Origin: Irineochytrium annulatum
Lineage: Eukaryota; Chytridiomycota; Chytridiomycetes; Chytridiales; Chytridiaceae
Direction of reading: 5' to 3'
NCBI GenBank assembly: GCA_027600665.1
Contig: JADGJL010000521.1
Location: forward strand, 1-19,163
Length of the DNA stretch: 19,163 bases
The translations under genes and the position numbers were made by a program. Below are positions 18,716-19,163 of the stretch, piece by piece. The notes below the pieces were generated by a model, which was not told the origin of the DNA, searched no databases, and saw only the letters and a program-made list of their open reading frames with translations. How positions within the stretch are numbered: the stretch's first letter is position 1; every line of letters starts with the position of its first letter.

Positions 18716-19163
18716 GATCATCCTTTACACAACCTCAACGTGAGATCAGAACGCTCAAAACAGACCTCCATTAGGACCTTCACTGCCCCTGAAAAGGAGA
18801 GCCCTGGATCTTGCACGCCCGCGAAGAGATCTACACCAGAGGAGATACCCTCCCTGTCTGATCGGTTCCCTGCGACCCCTGAGGGCTACCAATCGGCTGA
18901 GAAGGCTCTCTGGCAACAGTACAAGTCAATTTTACACTGCCCTGTGTCTTTGAAACCGCTGGGAACACACGGTTCCTCCGTAGGAGTTGCTGGAAACTCT
19001 GATTCTAAGGGAGTTCAACGAGCATCCGTGAAGTGCACTCTGCCTGAGTGTTCTGAAACTGGGGGACACAGTTTCCGATTATATAAGGCCCTGGAAGCGA
19101 CTCCTGGGGCATCAGAAGCTGCAGCAGAACTGAGGGACTTGCACGAGAGCATACCTCGTCCTG
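18716..19163 (+). CDS. Unidentified open frame running off the right edge (partial)
   Basis: The frame opens after TAA at 18713-18715 and has no stop for 149 codons up to the window end. It contains no ATG, so the start must be on an upstream exon (an acceptor-like CCAGCAG ends at 18710) or the frame belongs to an element translated otherwise. The product is hydrophilic, rich in Ser/Pro/Glu/Lys early (KESPGSCTPAKRSTPEEIPS). A helix-like stretch follows (YQSAEKALWQQYKSILHC), then a Cys-containing part (KCTLPECSETGGHSF). I do not recognise the family. The preceding repeats make a mobile-element protein possible, but nothing in the residues proves it. Confidence 0.45.

Noticed and set aside
1..19163. 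CRISPR array, prokaryotic operon or phage genes
   Set aside because: No regularly spaced identical repeats; genes are intron-containing and eukaryotic.

Overview
The window looks like nuclear DNA of a fungus. The genes are GC-rich and separated by AT-rich spacers. They are interrupted by very short canonical GT..AG introns (about 43-84 bp). Protein families include a UGT80/Atg26-type sterol glucosyltransferase, a DHA2-type drug transporter, a WSC-like 8-cysteine membrane protein and a CFEM-like secreted protein. A TIR-plus-ankyrin gene would fit an early-diverging (chytrid-like) lineage, but that placement is a guess. No prokaryotic operon structure, rRNA, tRNA or CRISPR was seen.

Left part (1-3950) is mostly relics. 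The start of a secreted CFEM-like gene runs off the left edge on the minus strand (137 to 1). A cluster of perfect hairpins (289-333, 908-938, 960-984) surrounds a roughly 120-bp inverted, diverged copy of the first exon of the sterol glucosyltransferase gene that lies 13.8 kb away. A decayed trypsin-like (S1) protease remnant lies at 1209-1510 on the minus strand. One intact single-TM, WSC-like gene occupies 1689-2747 (+). It is followed by an unrecognised decayed coding segment (minus, 3071-3505) and a short plus-strand segment resembling exon 1 of the SRP-receptor beta gene.

Middle part (3952-7905): a large plus-strand TIR-domain/ankyrin-repeat gene that appears dead. The TIR middle is missing, six successive single-base frame losses and one in-frame TGA break the first two thirds, and the last ~460 codons (about 11 ankyrin repeats) stay open. 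An AT-rich gene-free spacer follows (7906-9057), then the relic of a secreted Pro/Ser/Thr-rich protein (9058-10124).

Right part (10398-17751) holds three intact, intron-containing housekeeping-type genes. A DHA2 major-facilitator transporter (+, 3 exons) converges on the SRP receptor beta subunit (-, 4 or 5 exons). A sterol 3-beta-glucosyltransferase (+, 5 exons) is divergent from SRPRB across a 760-bp shared upstream region. Its first exon adds a 222-residue N-terminal domain not usual for this enzyme. The right end (17752-19163) carries a diverged direct repeat, a GGGA/TCCC-rich inverted-repeat block, a two-unit TTAGGG motif and an unidentified open frame running off the edge; it may be part of a mobile element.

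The intact genes do not form an obvious pathway. The main interest is the contrast between intact core genes and several decayed or copied fragments in the same 19 kb. The frame losses all have the same sign, so consensus sequencing error must be excluded before calling them pseudogenes.
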